Shown here: positions 35,201 through 44,900 of the stretch, piece by piece
Layout of the letters: every line of letters starts with the position of its first letter
Position numbering within the stretch: the first letter of the stretch is position 1
Translations under genes and position numbers: made by a program
DNA from: JBOFSQ01 sp051651625
GTDB taxonomy: Bacteria > Planctomycetota > Planctomycetia > Pirellulales > Thermoguttaceae
Direction of reading: 5' to 3'
DNA: 64,000 nucleotides
Assembly (NCBI GenBank): GCA_051651625.1
Contig: JBOFSQ010000022.1
Coordinates: 1 to 64,000 of the forward strand
Notes under the pieces: generated by a model
Databases searched by the model: none
What the model was told of the DNA's origin: nothing
The model's input: only the letters and a program-made list of their open reading frames with translations

Positions 35201-37511
35201 TCAAAGACTTGACCGTCGTACCGCTCGTCACGCCAGAAATATCAAAAATCGACGTACCCGCTAACGTCAAACCGCTAGAAGTAGCAAGCGAACTGCTACC
35301 TTTCAAGGCGAGCGTCCCCGCGTTGACCGTCGTCGCGCCGGTGTAAGTGTTGACGCTGCCATCCGCAAACGTGAGCGTACCCGAACCGGTTTTGATGACC
35401 GAGCCACCATTGCCGCTAACGCCGCCACCGAGTGTGACAGTCTTACCACTTACAGCATCGAACGTGGCGATTGAGTTAGTATCAAGATGGATGTCGTTGT
35501 TTGTATACGAACCGGTTGTACCAACCTTGTTGCCGCTGAAAGTTACGTCTTTGGTTTTCGCGGCAATCGTGACGTTGCTGTTGGTGTAAATCGCACCGCC
35601 AAACAGTGTGGCTTCATTGCCAGTGAACGAGGCATCTTCGATTCTGTTTTTTGTGGCGTCGGTGGAATTCGTTATGTGAATCGCACCGCCGTAACTTCCT
35701 TTGTTAGTGGTAAATGTATTGTTGCCGGAAATGTCGAAAAATCCGCCGTTGCTGACGATTGCACCGCCGCCGAACGCTTCGTTGCTCGTGAAAGTGTTTG
35801 TACCAGTAATGGTAACGGCACTACTTGAAATCGCACCGCCGCCACCGGCGGACATTATAACTTTGTTGCCGGTGAATATGTTGGTGCCACCAACCGTTAC
35901 AAAGTTGTTCGCCGCAATCGCGCCACCGGCGGCGTCGGTCGTGCCCGTCACTTCGTTTGTCGTAAAGGTGTTCGTGCCGCCACTAATCGTGACACCGCCC
36001 GCACTGTAAATCGCACCGCCGCCCGCAACTGGTCCAGTCACCTTGTTTTGGTCAAAGAGATTCGTTCCGCCAGCGATGGTGATTACCTTGTTTGATGCCA
36101 CCGCACCGCCGCCAGCCTGCACGGTGCCTGTTGCCGTGTTACTGATGAATTTGTTCGTCCCGCCAGTAATTGTGATCGTCCCAGTATCACTCGCTATCGC
36201 ACCACCGGCTCCGACTGCGCCACTTGCGGCGTTGTTTTGGAACGTGCGAACATCGGTTGCGAGTACGTCGGTTGATGCGCCGAGCGTGAAGTCGTTCAGC
36301 GAAAATATCGCACCACCAAGAGCCGCGCCGGTTGCGTTGGTGACTTTGTTACCATCGGCTGCCGTTGCGCCGCCGAACATGTTTGTACCTTTGAAGGTGA
36401 TTGTGCTGTTCGTGTAAATCGCACCGCCTGCATGGCCTGCTGTATTCTTGGTGAAAATCGTACCGTCGTTAATCGCTATCGCCGCTCCATCGCCAATGAT
36501 CGCACCACCATTAAAGGCTGATTCATTTGACGTAAATGTCGTGGTGCCAACGGTGAACGTCACTGGATTTGTCGTCGCGGTGTTACTGACATAAATCGCA
36601 CCGCCGCCAAGGGTCGTACTCGTACTTTTATTCCCCGTGAACGTGGAACCCGTAACGTCCATGCTGACGCCCGTGCGAATCGCACCACCAGCACCAGCCG
36701 CTTTGTTGGTTGTAAACGTTGCGCCCGCAACCTTTGAACGACCTGTTGCATCCCGATTGTCGATGTTGATCGCGCCGCCATCGCCGCCAGTGGCTTCGTT
36801 GTCTGTAAACGTGCCGCCATTAATATCAACACCAAAAGATGTACTGATCGCACCGCCGATGTTTGCTTTGTTTTCGGTGAACGAGGTATTTGTGCCGTCA
36901 GAAATGATCACTTTGTCGGCAAGAAGCGCGCCGCCCCAACCGGTCGCGGTGTTCTTTGTGAAAGTGTTGGTGCCACCCAAAATTGTGATGAAGTTATTTG
37001 TTGCCGTGCCATCAGCATTGTCCATCAGAATCGCACCGCCGTGAACGGCGTGGTTCTCGCTGAAGATCAACGTGCCGGTGCTCCCCGCTGCGCCGATGAT
37101 GATCGACTTCTCACCATAAATCGCCGCACCGTGCGATTCTTCTTTGGGCGCACCGACCGCGGTACTACCGCCAGAATTGTCAAACTTTTCAATCGTGACC
37201 GTGGTTCCATTCTGCGCGGATATGGTTATATCACCAGTTGCGGAGAGGAAGCCGATTTTTTTATCCGTCAACGCGGTTCCCGTGCCAGCAGTGATCGTGG
37301 CGTTTGTAGCTGCGGTATTGGTTGCGGTTACGTCGCCAGCAGTTGTTGTTCTGTTGGTTATAGGCGTGGCGTCCACCAACGAGACGTTCGTTGCCGCCAT
37401 CACTTCCCCCGCGAGAGCCGCCGAGACGAGAGTAGCGGCGGAGATTGCCACCGCGCGTTTGATTTGGGTTGACACTGTTCTGCGGGCAGAGTTTTTGAAA
37501 CTCGATTTCAT
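32205..37511 (-). CDS. Giant autotransporter with polymorphic-membrane-protein and autotransporter repeats
   Basis: The 1768-residue protein has a long signal peptide (MKSSFKNSARRTVSTQIKR, then hydrophobic to VMA near residue 39). The first half (about 100-680) has many GGAI-x and FTxN repeats typical of chlamydial-type polymorphic membrane proteins. The middle (about 700-1300) has autotransporter-associated strand repeats such as GTLTLTGANTYTGGTTI. The C-terminal 320 residues (RRAFASRSLFSQVLGG onward) form the autotransporter beta barrel, ending VNFMVRRTF with the terminal Phe needed for outer-membrane assembly. It is expected to be surface-exposed, probably adhesive. AAAGGA is placed as the ribosome binding site. 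The repetitive GGAI region is a likely site of length variation. It is flanked by inverted compound repeats. Confidence 0.92.
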   Translation of the reverse strand: MKSSFKNSARRTVSTQIKRAVAISAATLVSAALAGEVMAATNVSLVDATPITNRTTTAGDVTATNTAATNATITAGTGTALTDKKIGFLSATGDITISAQNGTTVTIEKFDNSGGSTAVGAPKEESHGAAIYGEKSIIIGAAGSTGTLIFSENHAVHGGAILMDNADGTATNNFITILGGTNTFTKNTATGWGGALLADKVIISDGTNTSFTENKANIGGAISTSFGVDINGGTFTDNEATGGDGGAINIDNRDATGRSKVAGATFTTNKAAGAGGAIRTGVSMDVTGSTFTGNKSTSTTLGGGAIYVSNTATTNPVTFTVGTTTFTSNESAFNGGAIIGDGAAIAINDGTIFTKNTAGHAGGAIYTNSTITFKGTNMFGGATAADGNKVTNATGAALGGAIFSLNDFTLGASTDVLATDVRTFQNNAASGAVGAGGAIASDTGTITITGGTNKFISNTATGTVQAGGGAVASNKVITIAGGTNLFDQNKVTGPVAGGGAIYSAGGVTISGGTNTFTTNEVTGTTDAAGGAIAANNFVTVGGTNIFTGNKVIMSAGGGGAISSSAVTITGTNTFTSNEAFGGGAIVSNGGFFDISGNNTFTTNKGSYGGAIHITNSTDATKNRIEDASFTGNEATLFGGAIYTNSNVTIAAKTKDVTFSGNKVGTTGSYTNNDIHLDTNSIATFDAVSGKTVTLGGGVSGNGGSVIKTGSGTLTFADGSVNTYTGATTVNAGTLALKGSSSLATSSGLTLAGTSIFDISGVTSGTTVKSLTGAVGTSVALGGKTLTVGDATNTTFAGNIGGTGGSLVKNGAGTFTLSGANTYTGNTTVNAGTLKINGKLTGTGAVDIKNGATLGINVGTTPTLAATALTFNASGKLDITGYTPGTTVGSNSQTVITSGSAIVGFPATVTVAGQVTATDFLSAEAKLSADQKSVIVDTNLTWYSTDPTRKAHGDFTIGTGNTFSLGAVLKDNSASTNKAAGWDGTTLTKKGAGTLVLSNANEYTGATTISDGTLEVTGSLGKGTYAGAIANSGTLTMNQSVAQTLSGVISGAGNLVKSSTGTLTLTGANTYTGGTTISGGTVVVSNNAALGTSGVTMQNGTTLKAGAAVTTANAITVASGAKTTLDNGGNAWTIGTVTGTGTGGDISFLGANTTTTGAITTTGGVTIGDSTKATVVDAGINNVAAGSLTLKSASTLIANDLTAASYLDANAAKVVLTGAAKITGDADIYSTDFAAKSLEVGGLYYDVAATQIKLTNGATFANDTTIHSGNFTATTISMGTGKNLTFADGAIVKTSDINANSLTVTARALPANAPIQADTITTLDLSGVTTLVLKTNAAEDAAVAVGATVDRHVAYGFASITRPTNVDTSLINPLFTYTPGTNLGTFTMTRNSAVKILPKLSGPVAASVDSYRGEGNGFLNAALATEVPETATRSLELGYNMAGASGVGRRAFASRSLFSQVLGGIPSTNGAMVAQLGAPREQMRGQFGGLSFGGMQRAVWVMPQYGHQSSGDLMSGGVKYKYTSDQYAVAFGVEASQGAMRFGIAGNLGGGKQSSTELLGVRTRSDSFFGGVAGYTTVPLGYVILNAQFGWVGANDKVKQLNSGGELAATVDGGVTFVNMTLEKPFLFGRFVVTPQVGLEYDYVYQSAFNTTFGGTNAFNASSASANVVTIPVGLKAAYSYIHAGGIFTPEFRARVLPVLGDRYLDYKNTPVGAQLATLRSVIADGVAGDANIGFNWRRGLWDARVDYGVQFSENFTNQGVNFMVRRTF

Positions 37512-37584
37512 AGTTTGAATCCTTTCAAACGGGTGGAAGAAGAATGGGGCAGTTTTTTTGGGGGGGAGAGTTTGGGTACGGTTT

Positions 37585-37746
37585 CAATAGGCCCTATAGG
37601 ACGTATATGTCCTATAGGGCTTATTGGATGCGGCGTTACACTTCACACGCTTTGGCCACTCGCTTACGCTTCGTGTTCTGATTCGTGTCACTCGCTTACG
37701 CTTCGTGCTCTGATTCGGGCACTCGCTTACGCTTCGCGTTCTGATT
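37585..37746. repeat. Compound repeat on the 5' flank of the autotransporter (palindrome plus three tandem units)
   Basis: The palindrome AATAGGCCCTATAGGACGTA / TATGTCCTATAGGGCTTATT (37585-37627) is followed by three tandem units of CACTCGCTTACGCTTCG with TGTTCTGATTC (37655-37686, 37687-37717, 37716-37746), in the inverse orientation to the copy at 32085. The rest of the 495-bp gap before the SUMF1 gene holds one more palindrome at 37944. Confidence 0.85.
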
Positions 37747-37943
37747 TGTTTGCGAAGCGTATCAATTTCTCGCCGCCGATGCAAGACCATTACGCGATTC
37801 ACAAAAAATCACCGCCCGACTCGTCCGTCATCGTCAGCAGCAGAAATCAGCTTGAAAGAAAATCCGGTAAAATCGAAAAAACCAGCAGAGCTTGCGCAGA
37901 TTCCGCAAACGTTACAGCACGCTCAAGACGTGAACGTACACAA

Positions 37944-37983
37944 AATAAGACCTATAGGTCGCGTAGGACCTATAGGTCTGACA
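37944..37983. repeat. CCTATAGG-type palindrome
   Basis: AATAAGACCTATAGGTCGCG and TAGGACCTATAGGTCT form an imperfect palindrome 24 bases beyond the stop of the SUMF1 gene. It could serve as its terminator, though it has no T-run. Confidence 0.7.
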
Positions 37984-38006
37984 TTCCGCCTCCCATTTTT
38001 TGCCGT

Positions 38007-39473
38007 CTACATCACATCGTCGGTGAACTCGCGGACGACGCGAAACCCAATCATCGTCGAAGATTGCGTTGGGTGAAGGCTGTTACGGTATGCGCAGCGT
38101 GTCGATTCGACACCGAACTGCCACGAACCACCACGAATGATGCGAACCGTTCCCTCGTTTGGCCCCGTCGGGTCGGTCGTTTCTTCGTCGAGACTTTGGT
38201 AGTAGTTGTCGTCGCAGAAGTCGAAGCACCACTCCATAACGTTGCCGTGCATGTCGTAGAGTCCCCAAGCGTTCGGTTTTTTGAGGCCGACGGGGTGTGT
38301 CGTCTGCTGGGCGTTGTCGTAGTACCACGCGAACTGCCCAATCTCACTAATCTGGTTTCCACAATACCACGGCGTTATGCTCCCCGCACGGCAAGCGTAT
38401 TCCCACTCGGCCTCGGTCGGCAGACGATAACCCGTGCCGCCGAGAACTTCAACCGTCCCAAACTCGGCGACTTCGTGGTGTCGCATAACGCGGCCCTTGA
38501 CGCCGTAGTACGGCTCCAGTCCTTCCTTCACCGAAAGCGCGTTGCAAAAATCTATCGCGTCGTACCACGTCAGATTTTCGACAGGGTTGTCGGCGCTATC
38601 GACCGAGAGACTCGTGTTGCGTTCCATCACCGCGATAAACTCCGATTGTTTGACGGGATAAACACCCATCATAAAACTTCGCGCGATGTTCACTTTGTGT
38701 TGCGGACGCTCGTTGTTGCGTGCGAACTCGTCCGATTCGTGCGAACCCATATAAAACTTCCCCGTCGGTATTCGGCGGAGTTTCATTCCGACGGAGTTTA
38801 CACTCGTCGTCAATTTTTCGATCTTCTCTTGAAGCGACTTCGCTTCGGGGTCGTTGGCTTTGAGTTCGACGTAACGCTGTACGCACGACAGAAGCGTGTT
38901 GTATTGCTTGGTGATGATGGCGTTGCGAATCTCGCGGACTAGCGAATCGACTTCGGTGATACATTCACCAGCTTCGGTGTGGAGCTGCCGCAATTCATTG
39001 TCGAGAAGCGGCGGCGGAACTTGTGCGATGATCTCCTGAACCTTCTCGTATTTCTGCTCGGCAAACGTCTTTTTGATTTGTTCGCGGATACCGTCGAGAT
39101 ATGTTCGCACGTCGCGGCGTTCTTTTTGGACGAGCAACATCATCTCTTTTGCCCACTCGCGGATGGCGGCAAGGTCGGGATGGGTGAGGAGCGACATCGA
39201 CTTGAGAATCGGCAGCGTCTTGTCGTGACCGTAACTCTCGCGGAGCTTGATTACTTGCTGCTGCTGTTGCTGCAAAACGGCGACGGTATGCTGCTTGATT
39301 GCGGCGAGGTCGCCACTACAGCCACGGCACGTCGTCGCCCAAAACGGGTTGACCGTTTGGCACGCCAAACACGGCTCATCGTAGTTGCGATTGCACTGCG
39401 GACACGCCCGCTGCGACGCCACCACCGGCGACTGACACTGCGGACAAACACCACCTTCAGGGACGTTAGACAT
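38007..39473 (-). CDS. Zinc-ribbon, coiled-coil and SUMF1 (formylglycine-generating enzyme-like) protein
   Basis: The 488-residue cytoplasmic protein starts with two or three zinc ribbons (CPQCQSP, CPQCNRN, CLACQTVNPFWATTCRGC; residues 10-52). A long helical, Gln-rich coiled coil runs to about 235, followed by a SUMF1/FGE-sulfatase domain (MGSHESDEF, NPVENLTWYDAIDFCNALS, RLPTEAEWEYACRAG, NVMEWCFDFC, IRGGSWQF, GFRVVR). In planctomycetes such domains are often not true formylglycine generators but partners of signalling or C-type-lectin-like modules. The pair of Cys required for formylglycine generation is not clearly present. The function is open. Confidence 0.85.
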   Translation of the reverse strand: MSNVPEGGVCPQCQSPVVASQRACPQCNRNYDEPCLACQTVNPFWATTCRGCSGDLAAIKQHTVAVLQQQQQQVIKLRESYGHDKTLPILKSMSLLTHPDLAAIREWAKEMMLLVQKERRDVRTYLDGIREQIKKTFAEQKYEKVQEIIAQVPPPLLDNELRQLHTEAGECITEVDSLVREIRNAIITKQYNTLLSCVQRYVELKANDPEAKSLQEKIEKLTTSVNSVGMKLRRIPTGKFYMGSHESDEFARNNERPQHKVNIARSFMMGVYPVKQSEFIAVMERNTSLSVDSADNPVENLTWYDAIDFCNALSVKEGLEPYYGVKGRVMRHHEVAEFGTVEVLGGTGYRLPTEAEWEYACRAGSITPWYCGNQISEIGQFAWYYDNAQQTTHPVGLKKPNAWGLYDMHGNVMEWCFDFCDDNYYQSLDEETTDPTGPNEGTVRIIRGGSWQFGVESTRCAYRNSLHPTQSSTMIGFRVVREFTDDVM

Positions 39474-39530
39474 AGATGGCAGAGTGGGGAAAATTGTGGA
39501 AGACGTTCACGGGATTTACGTTTACTAGCA

Positions 39531-39690
39531 GTTCTTTTTTTCTCACACAAAGGCACGAAGAGGAGAGAGAACGCGGAACACGCGGAAAAACAGAAGTCGC
39601 GGAATGCTGAACTTCCGCGTCTTTCCGTCCTTCCGCGATTTCCGCGTTAAAATTCCTCTTTGTGCCTTCGTGCCTTTGTGTGAGACTCCT
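39531..39690. repeat. Inverted-repeat block related to the 15265-15487 element
   Basis: TTCTCACACAAAGGCACGAAG at 39539 is mirrored by CTTCGTGCCTTTGTGTGAGA at 39663-39682. GAACGCGGAACACGCGGAAA and its partner TTCCGCGATTTCCGCGTT lie inside. It matches the interior of the element at 15265-15487 in the opposite orientation but lacks the CTAACAAGTTT ends. It separates the SUMF1 gene from an upstream GGTAGAATAC (complement at 39748-39757) that may be its displaced promoter. Confidence 0.75.
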
Positions 39691-39773
39691 CAAAAATCCA
39701 CGAACGGTTATCATTTATGGAAACCATTAATGGCAAAAGACGGGCCAGTATTCTACCGCAAGCCGTAGCGGTG

Positions 39774-40172
39774 TCAACGCCGCGACAGCGCAACTCCTGC
39801 CACGCGAACGCGCGGTACGAAAATCGAGTCACGGAAAAACTCCGCCGCCAAGACGACGTGCGTCGTGTCGATTGAGAGAACGCGGCCATCGAGCCGGTCG
39901 CCGTTGACAAGTTCTACCGTGTCGCGGTCGCCGCGTGCGGAGTTTACGAGACGTTGCCAGAGCTGCTCGGTGTCGCTTGAGTTTGGCGGCGGCGTAAGGA
40001 GAAACGTCCGAACGGAATCGGGCGAATCGTTTTGTCTCTGCGGCACGTCGCCGCACGTCTCCCAGATGAAGACCTGCGGATTCCACAACACAACCCGCGC
40101 CAGCACGGCAACACCGGGATTTGCACGAAGTTCGATGAGATGATGCGAAACTGTTGTGGACGGCACTGTCAA
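39774..40172 (-). CDS. Small unknown protein translationally coupled to asnS
   Basis: The 132-residue protein is not recognised as a named family. The C-terminal half VELVNGDRLDGRVLSIDTTHVVL looks like a small SH3/LSm-type beta barrel; the N-terminal half is HLIELRANPGVAVLARVVLWN. A TTG start at 40172 overlaps the asnS stop codon by four bases. A GTG at 40166 is the alternative. The overlap suggests it is made from the asnS transcript by re-initiation. Confidence 0.55.
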   Translation of the reverse strand: MTVPSTTVSHHLIELRANPGVAVLARVVLWNPQVFIWETCGDVPQRQNDSPDSVRTFLLTPPPNSSDTEQLWQRLVNSARGDRDTVELVNGDRLDGRVLSIDTTHVVLAAEFFRDSIFVPRVRVAGVALSRR

Positions 40173-41572
40173 TACTCACAATGCCCCGGATAGCGTGGAT
40201 ACGGGATCACGTCGCGGATGTTCGCCATTCCGGTAATGAACTGGACGGTGCGTTCGAGGCCGAGTCCGAAACCGGCGTGCGGAACCGTGCCGTAGCGACG
40301 CAGGTCGAGATACCACTTGTAGTCGTCGGGCGAAAGGTGCATCGAACACATCCGCGATTCGAGTACGTCGAGACGTTCTTCACGCTGCGAACCGCCAATG
40401 ATTTCACCAACCTTCGGAACGAGCACGTCCATCGCACGCACAGTTTTTCCGTCGTCGTTGAGACGCATGTAAAACGCCTTAATATCTTTCGGATAATCGT
40501 GAACAATCACCGGACGCTTGAAGTGCGTCTCGGCGAGATACCGTTCGTGTTCGCGCTGAAGGTCGATTCCCCAACTCACTGGAAACTCAAACTTCTGCGA
40601 CGACTTTTCGAGAATCGCAACCGCGTCAGTGTACGAGACCCGTGCGAAGCCGCTCTCCGCGACGGCGGTTAACGTAGCGACAATTCCGGGTTCGATGTGT
40701 TTGTCGAAGAACTCCATGTCTTCGGCGCAGTCGCGGAGAACGTCGCTGATGATCCGTTTGATGAATCGTTCGGCGAGGTCCATATTGTCTTCGAGAACGA
40801 AGAACGCCATCTCCGGTTCGACCATCCAAAACTCGGCAACGTGCGTCGGCGTGTTTGAGTTTTCGGCGCGAAACGTCGGCCCGAACGTGTAGACTTTTCC
40901 GAGGCCGCACGCATAAGTTTCGGCTTGCAGTTGCCCGCTGACGGTGAGCGAAACAGGCTTGCCGAAAAAGTCGCTGGTGAAGTCGATCTTGCCATCGGCG
41001 GTCTTCGGAAGTTTTTCAGGGTTGAGCGTGGAGACGCGAAACATCTCGCCCGCACCTTCGCAGTCACTCGACGTGAGAATCGGCGTGTGAACGTAGTAAA
41101 ACCCGTCTTCTTGAAAGAATTGGTGGATCGAAAACGAGACGCGATTGCGAACCCGCGTGACCGCACCGAGCGTGTTTGTGCGGCTGCGGAGGTGTGCGAT
41201 TGTCCGCAGAAACTCAAGCGAGTGACGCTTCTTTTGGAGCGGATACGTTTCAACGTCCGCACCGCCGACAAGCTCGACCGACGTTGCAACAACTTCCGTT
41301 GCCTGCCCCGCTGCGGGCGACTCGTTCACCGTACCGCAAACGCGAACACTGCTGCCGACGGCGAGAGTTTTCACAACGTCATCGTAGTTCGGAAGTTCTT
41401 TCGGCGCGAGAACTTGAACGTTACCAAACGACGAACCGTCGTTGATTTCAAGAAAACTGAATCCAGCTTTCGAGTCGCGGCGAGTTCGGAGCCAACCTTC
41501 GAGTACGACTTCTTGACCAACGCTCTCGCGCTTCCGCGCAGCGGCGACCGATTTCTTTTGTGGGTGAGTCAT
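40169..41572 (-). CDS. asnS: Asparaginyl-tRNA synthetase
   Basis: The 467-residue class IIb synthetase charges tRNA-Asn. It has an N-terminal OB-fold anticodon-binding domain (EVVLEGWLRTRRDSKAGFSFLEINDGS), the class II motif 2 region FRAENSNTPTHVAEFWMVEPE (near 232) and motif 3 GFGLGLERTVQFITG (near 430). The HVAEFWM segment points to AsnRS rather than AspRS. The length is usual. The next gene downstream overlaps its stop. Confidence 0.96.
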   Translation of the reverse strand: MTHPQKKSVAAARKRESVGQEVVLEGWLRTRRDSKAGFSFLEINDGSSFGNVQVLAPKELPNYDDVVKTLAVGSSVRVCGTVNESPAAGQATEVVATSVELVGGADVETYPLQKKRHSLEFLRTIAHLRSRTNTLGAVTRVRNRVSFSIHQFFQEDGFYYVHTPILTSSDCEGAGEMFRVSTLNPEKLPKTADGKIDFTSDFFGKPVSLTVSGQLQAETYACGLGKVYTFGPTFRAENSNTPTHVAEFWMVEPEMAFFVLEDNMDLAERFIKRIISDVLRDCAEDMEFFDKHIEPGIVATLTAVAESGFARVSYTDAVAILEKSSQKFEFPVSWGIDLQREHERYLAETHFKRPVIVHDYPKDIKAFYMRLNDDGKTVRAMDVLVPKVGEIIGGSQREERLDVLESRMCSMHLSPDDYKWYLDLRRYGTVPHAGFGLGLERTVQFITGMANIRDVIPYPRYPGHCEY

Positions 41573-41636
41573 TTGTGTTTTTTTTGTGTTTGAGATGCTG
41601 AAACCGTTTACGGTTTATTTCGTCGTTGTACATTCC

Positions 41637-41900
41637 TAGTCCCGCTAGGGACGGTCTTATTGTAGCCGAGGGCAAGACGTACTCGTCGCAGCCCTCGGTT
41701 AGCGGCCCCGAATGAAATGAAGTCCCGTAGGGACGACCTCATTCCGAATCAACAACGTCAACGAAATGTTCAGATAAGGCCGCTCCTACGGAGCTACGAA
41801 TTCTGTGGTGGCCGTCAACCCAAGGCTGCGCGGAATACCGCTTGCCTTGGGCTACAATAAGGTCGCCGCTACGCGGCTAGGAAATGAAATCGCAAACTTT
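41637..41900. repeat. Cluster of short hairpin repeats
   Basis: TAGTCCCGCTAGGGACGGT (41637), CCGAGGGC...GCCCTCGG (41661-41699), AGTCCCGTAGGGACGACC (41722), GCTCCTACGGAGC (41785) and CGCCGCTACGCGGC lie between asnS and the hybrid kinase. A GATTCCTGCCTACACAGGAAT hairpin with CGTGAACGG follows at 41943-41980. The 424-bp gap has no gene. Confidence 0.7.
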
Positions 41901-41996
41901 CCGTGAACGGGTACTAATTGTTTTGGTTATGTCTTCCCTTTAGATTCCTGCCTACACAGGAATAACGAAAAAAACCGTGAACGGATACGATACGCC

Positions 41997-44900
41997 CTAC
42001 TGTTTGATCCACGTTTCGAGTGCTTTGCGTAGTTTATCGTGGTTAATCGGTTTTGTAAGGTGGTCGTTCATTCCGACATCGAGACTGCGCTGGTAATCGC
42101 GGTCGAGCGCGTTGGCAGTCATTGCAAGGATCGGTATTTTATCGACGCCGGGTTTGTCGAGACCGCGGATGCGTTTTGTCGCTTCGAGACCGTCCATCAC
42201 TGGCATTTCGATGTCCATAAGCACAATGTCAAACGGTTTGTCAAACTGCTGGTTCTTGATCGCAGCAACCGCTTCGTCGCCATTCTCAACGATAGTGACA
42301 TCAAGCCCTAACATCTGCAACATCTCGCGTGCAACCATCTGATTGATCTTGTTGTCTTCCGCCAAAAGAACGCGACGCCCGTCAAGCTCGCTCGGTGTCG
42401 GCGGCGGCGTATCGTTAGCTGTTTGCGAATCGTCGTCTGTCGCTGTGGCGACGGTGGCTCTGAGCGCGGCGATTACCGTACTCTGAAACGAGTGCCGCGA
42501 AATAGGTTTGACGAGAAAGCCCGCCAGTCCGAGTCCATGTGATTGCCGCAGACACTCGGCGCGATCATACGCTGATACCATCAAGATATGTGGGAGGCTG
42601 GCGAGCGATTTTAGTTCTTCGTCTTCTCGCATCAGGCGAAGCGTTTCGATGCCGTCAACTTTCGGCATCTTCCAGTCCAGAAGAATCATGTCGAAACGCT
42701 TATCTTCGCGGGCCGCCTTTTGAAGGAGCGCGATTGCCGCTTCACCAGAGTTTGCTGTCTCCACATGCGGCGTGAACAGGCGAATGACCTCCCGCGTAAT
42801 CTCACGCGCGATCTGGTCGTCATCGACGACTAGAAATCGCAACGCCGACAAATCAATCCCGTCTATATCGGTCTCGACAACGTGGCGATACTTTCGGAGC
42901 CGAACAGTAAAGAAAAACGATGTCCCACGCCCCGGCTCACTTTCAACTTGAATCGAGCCGCCCATCAACTCGACAAGATTTTTAGATATGACCAAACCGA
43001 GTCCAGTGCCACCGTAGCGTCGCGTCGTCGATACGTCGGCCTGCATGAACGAATTGAAGAGCCGCTGTAGCTGTTCTGATGTCATTCCGATTCCGGTATC
43101 GCGCACCGCAAACATAAGCTCAATCGTGTCGTCTTGGATCCAAGCGTCGTGCAAAATATCTTCGTCGAGGTCTTGGTCGGTCAAGCCGTTCGGAATAGCA
43201 TTCGTGTTGATGACCGAGATGAGTACCTCGCCTTCTTCGGTGAACTTGATCGCGTTGTTCGCCAAATTGAGCAAGACTTGACGCAACCGGAGCGGGTCGC
43301 CGACTAAATCGTCGGGGACGAGACCGCCAGACTCTGTGCGAACCAACAGTTGTTTTTCGTTCGCCTTGATCGACGCGACATCGACAACTTCCTGCAACAA
43401 CTTCGATAGACTGAACGGAATCTCTTCAAGGACGATCCTACCTGCCTCGATTTTTGAGAAGTCGAGGATGTCGTCGATGATTCCGAGCAGGTTGGTCGTT
43501 GCGGTCTGCGACTTTTCGAGATAGTCGCGCTGCTTTGGTGCCAATTCGGTCTGAAGACAGAGATATGTCATACCGAGAATCGCGTTCATCGGCGTTCGGA
43601 TTTCGTGCGACATATTCGCCAAAAACTCGCTCTTGGCCTTAGTTGCGGCCTCGGCGACTTCGTTGGCTTCTTCCAGTTCTCTCATCTTTTGCTCGACCTG
43701 CGCTTGCAACGCCCGCTCTTCGGTTAGGTCGCGTGAACAACTCACAAGAACAGAACGATCACCGTCTTGGATACGGGTGATCGAAATCTCGACTGGCATA
43801 AGCGTGCCATCGACCCTTCGGTGCAGCCACTCAAAACGCTCGAACCCGCTCTCAAATGCCTGCGCGATTTTTTCGTGCGTTAGTTCTGTCGATAGTCGCC
43901 CGTTCGGTTGGTATTCGGGTGACAACTCAAAGAAGCACTCATTGAATTCATCTCGCGTTGCCAGACCAAGGCTTGACAACTGGGCATTGTTGCAATCGGA
44001 AAAATGCATGTGTTCGTCGAACAAAGTCACACCGACCGGAATGGCATTGATCATCTGGTGCATACGATGCCCCGCCTCTTCATACGCAATGAGACGGGCT
44101 TCGGACTCAACCATCGCCTGCGTTGCGGCTTCTTCCTGACTTACGTCTCGGACGAAGGCAACGATGAACATTTCACCACGCTGTATGAGCCGCACGAGCG
44201 TTACGTCCGTTGGGAACGGCGCACCGTTTCGATTGAGGTGAGTCCAGCGAAATCGTTCGATTCCGGTTTCGCGCACGCGAGCCTTGATTTCATTTGCGTA
44301 GTCGTGACTTTTTTGTCCATTAGACTGGTATTCGGGCGACATGTTTTCCAACATAGCGTCGGCGTCGTTGACGTCGGCAAATCCAAACATGGTCAGCAAT
44401 TCACGGTTGCAGCCGATGAGTTTGCCATTGGCGTCACGAATCAGGCAACCGACCGGCATCGCCTCAAGCATGATTTTTTCGCGATTTACCTGATCGCGTG
44501 TGATCTGCGAAACGAGGCCGCGCACTAGCAGAACCACTGCTACGATTATCACAAGTTGAATCGCCGAACGGAGAATCAGTCCGGGAGAGAAGACACTTCC
44601 AAAGTCGGCGAATCGCTCGTCCGTATTGACTCTGTTGTTCCGAAAAAACTCGTTCAGTTGCTCCGCGATATTTCCGAGATACTCGCGGTATTTTTCGGAA
44701 TAGAGCGCGCGGCGGGCAAATTGTTCGACCGTCTCGTTGGGGAGAGGTTCGAGCGGACCGGCGACGATTTTATTTTGGCGGACCGATTCCATTGCTTGCA
44801 CTTCGTATTTCGCCAACTCATCGCTGTACTTTTCGGCAGAGAGGAAAAAGTGCTCTGCGTATTCGGTCAGACCAAGCTTATGGAGCATCTCCTGCTGTGA

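Noticed and set aside
37655..37746. Possible CRISPR array (three tandem 30-bp units)
   Set aside because: The units are directly adjacent with no unique spacers, the same unit occurs singly and inverted elsewhere, and no cas gene is present.
37515..38942. A 475-codon plus-strand frame across repeats and the SUMF1 gene
   Set aside because: Half is repeat sequence and the other half is antisense to zinc-ribbon/SUMF1 coding sequence.
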